This document shows, piece after piece, positions 5,544-5,727 of a stretch of 5,727 bases of DNA. A model generated the notes under the pieces. It searched no databases. It was not told where the DNA came from and saw nothing but the letters and a program-made list of their open reading frames with translations. Made by a program: the position numbers and the translations under genes. This stretch comes from a bacterium (GTDB taxonomy: Bacteria; Campylobacterota; Campylobacteria; Campylobacterales; Sulfurimonadaceae): NCBI GenBank assembly GCA_018824795.1, contig JAHJFL010000064.1, positions 1-5,727 on the forward strand, given 5' to 3'. The first letter of the stretch is position 1. Each line of letters begins with the position of its first letter.

Positions 5544-5727
5544 CGAGATTCCAAACGGGACAAAACTCTATTTTGGTGAGAGTGCCAAGGTAAAAAGAAA
5601 GATAGAAAACATTGCAAGTGAAGTGCTTTATGCAAATGGTTTTGAAGAGATAGTGACACCTGTTTTTTCTTACCACCAGCATTTAAGTGTTGCGGATGAT
5701 AAAGAGCTTATTAGGGTGAACGATGAA
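5530..5727 (+). CDS. hisZ: ATP phosphoribosyltransferase regulatory subunit HisZ-like, N-terminal part (3' end outside window)
   Basis: HisZ is a catalytically inactive relative of histidyl-tRNA synthetase. It assembles with the short form of HisG to make the first enzyme of histidine biosynthesis and passes on feedback control. Only 66 residues are visible. They show the start of a class II synthetase-like fold: an opening IPNGTKLYFGESA (7-19), a helix (KVKRKIENIASEVLYANGF, 20-38), and the motif 1-like EEIVTPVFSY (39-48). This matches the beginning of HisZ and HisRS paralogues. A true HisRS cannot be excluded from the N-terminus alone, but the GTKLYFGESAKVKR opening fits HisZ of this phylum better. 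The start ATG has TAGG (5519-5522) seven bases upstream and follows the mini-ORF stop with no gap. It is probably co-transcribed with the aminotransferase gene. Confidence 0.8.
   Translation, partial: MILEHEIPNGTKLYFGESAKVKRKIENIASEVLYANGFEEIVTPVFSYHQHLSVADDKELIRVNDE

Noticed and set aside
5397..5579. 60-codon frame across the aminotransferase end and the hisZ start
   Set aside because: It overlaps two real genes in another frame and encodes nothing recognisable.
1..5727. A novel defence, mobile or secondary-metabolite system
   Set aside because: Every gene is a recognisable housekeeping or transporter family with ordinary neighbours and similar base composition; no transposase, integrase, nuclease or toxin gene is seen.

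Overview
The window looks like a piece of a low-GC chromosome from a member of the Campylobacterota (formerly Epsilonproteobacteria), most likely Sulfurimonas or a close relative. This rests on protein character (the IF3, RdgB, UppP and HisZ sequences), the A/T-rich codon use, dense packing of genes, and a thrS-infC pair that is not followed by rpmI-rplT. The genus is an inference by eye; no database search was run. The content is mostly core housekeeping genes. I see no phage, transposase, CRISPR, toxin or defence genes.

Layout. Positions 1-711 hold the C-terminal part of threonyl-tRNA synthetase (thrS). It overlaps by four bases the TTG start of translation initiation factor IF3 (infC, 708-1226). 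A strong palindromic terminator (about 1249-1281) closes that operon and sits against the stop codon of a convergent MFS transporter with a C-terminal soluble domain, resembling YajR (minus strand, 1280-2605). A divergent intergenic region with two palindromic -10-like boxes separates it from rdgB (2721-3323, TTG start), the house-cleaning nucleotide pyrophosphatase. Next is a 134-base convergent gap packed with back-to-back hairpins (about 3344-3456), then uppP on the minus strand (3458-4228), which recycles the undecaprenyl phosphate carrier. A second divergent promoter region (4229-4363) leads rightward to a class V PLP aminotransferase (4364-5479). After a 16-codon mini-ORF comes the beginning of a HisZ-like ATP phosphoribosyltransferase regulatory subunit (5530 to the window end, cut off).

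How the genes relate. thrS and infC form a translation operon whose overlap and non-ATG start suggest coupling and possible IF3 self-control. The aminotransferase and hisZ are probably co-transcribed amino-acid metabolism genes. The MFS gene, rdgB and uppP are separate transcription units. The two spots I would examine first are the hairpin-rich rdgB/uppP gap, and the mini-ORF whose first codons repeat the first codons of hisZ in the same frame, 51 bases upstream.
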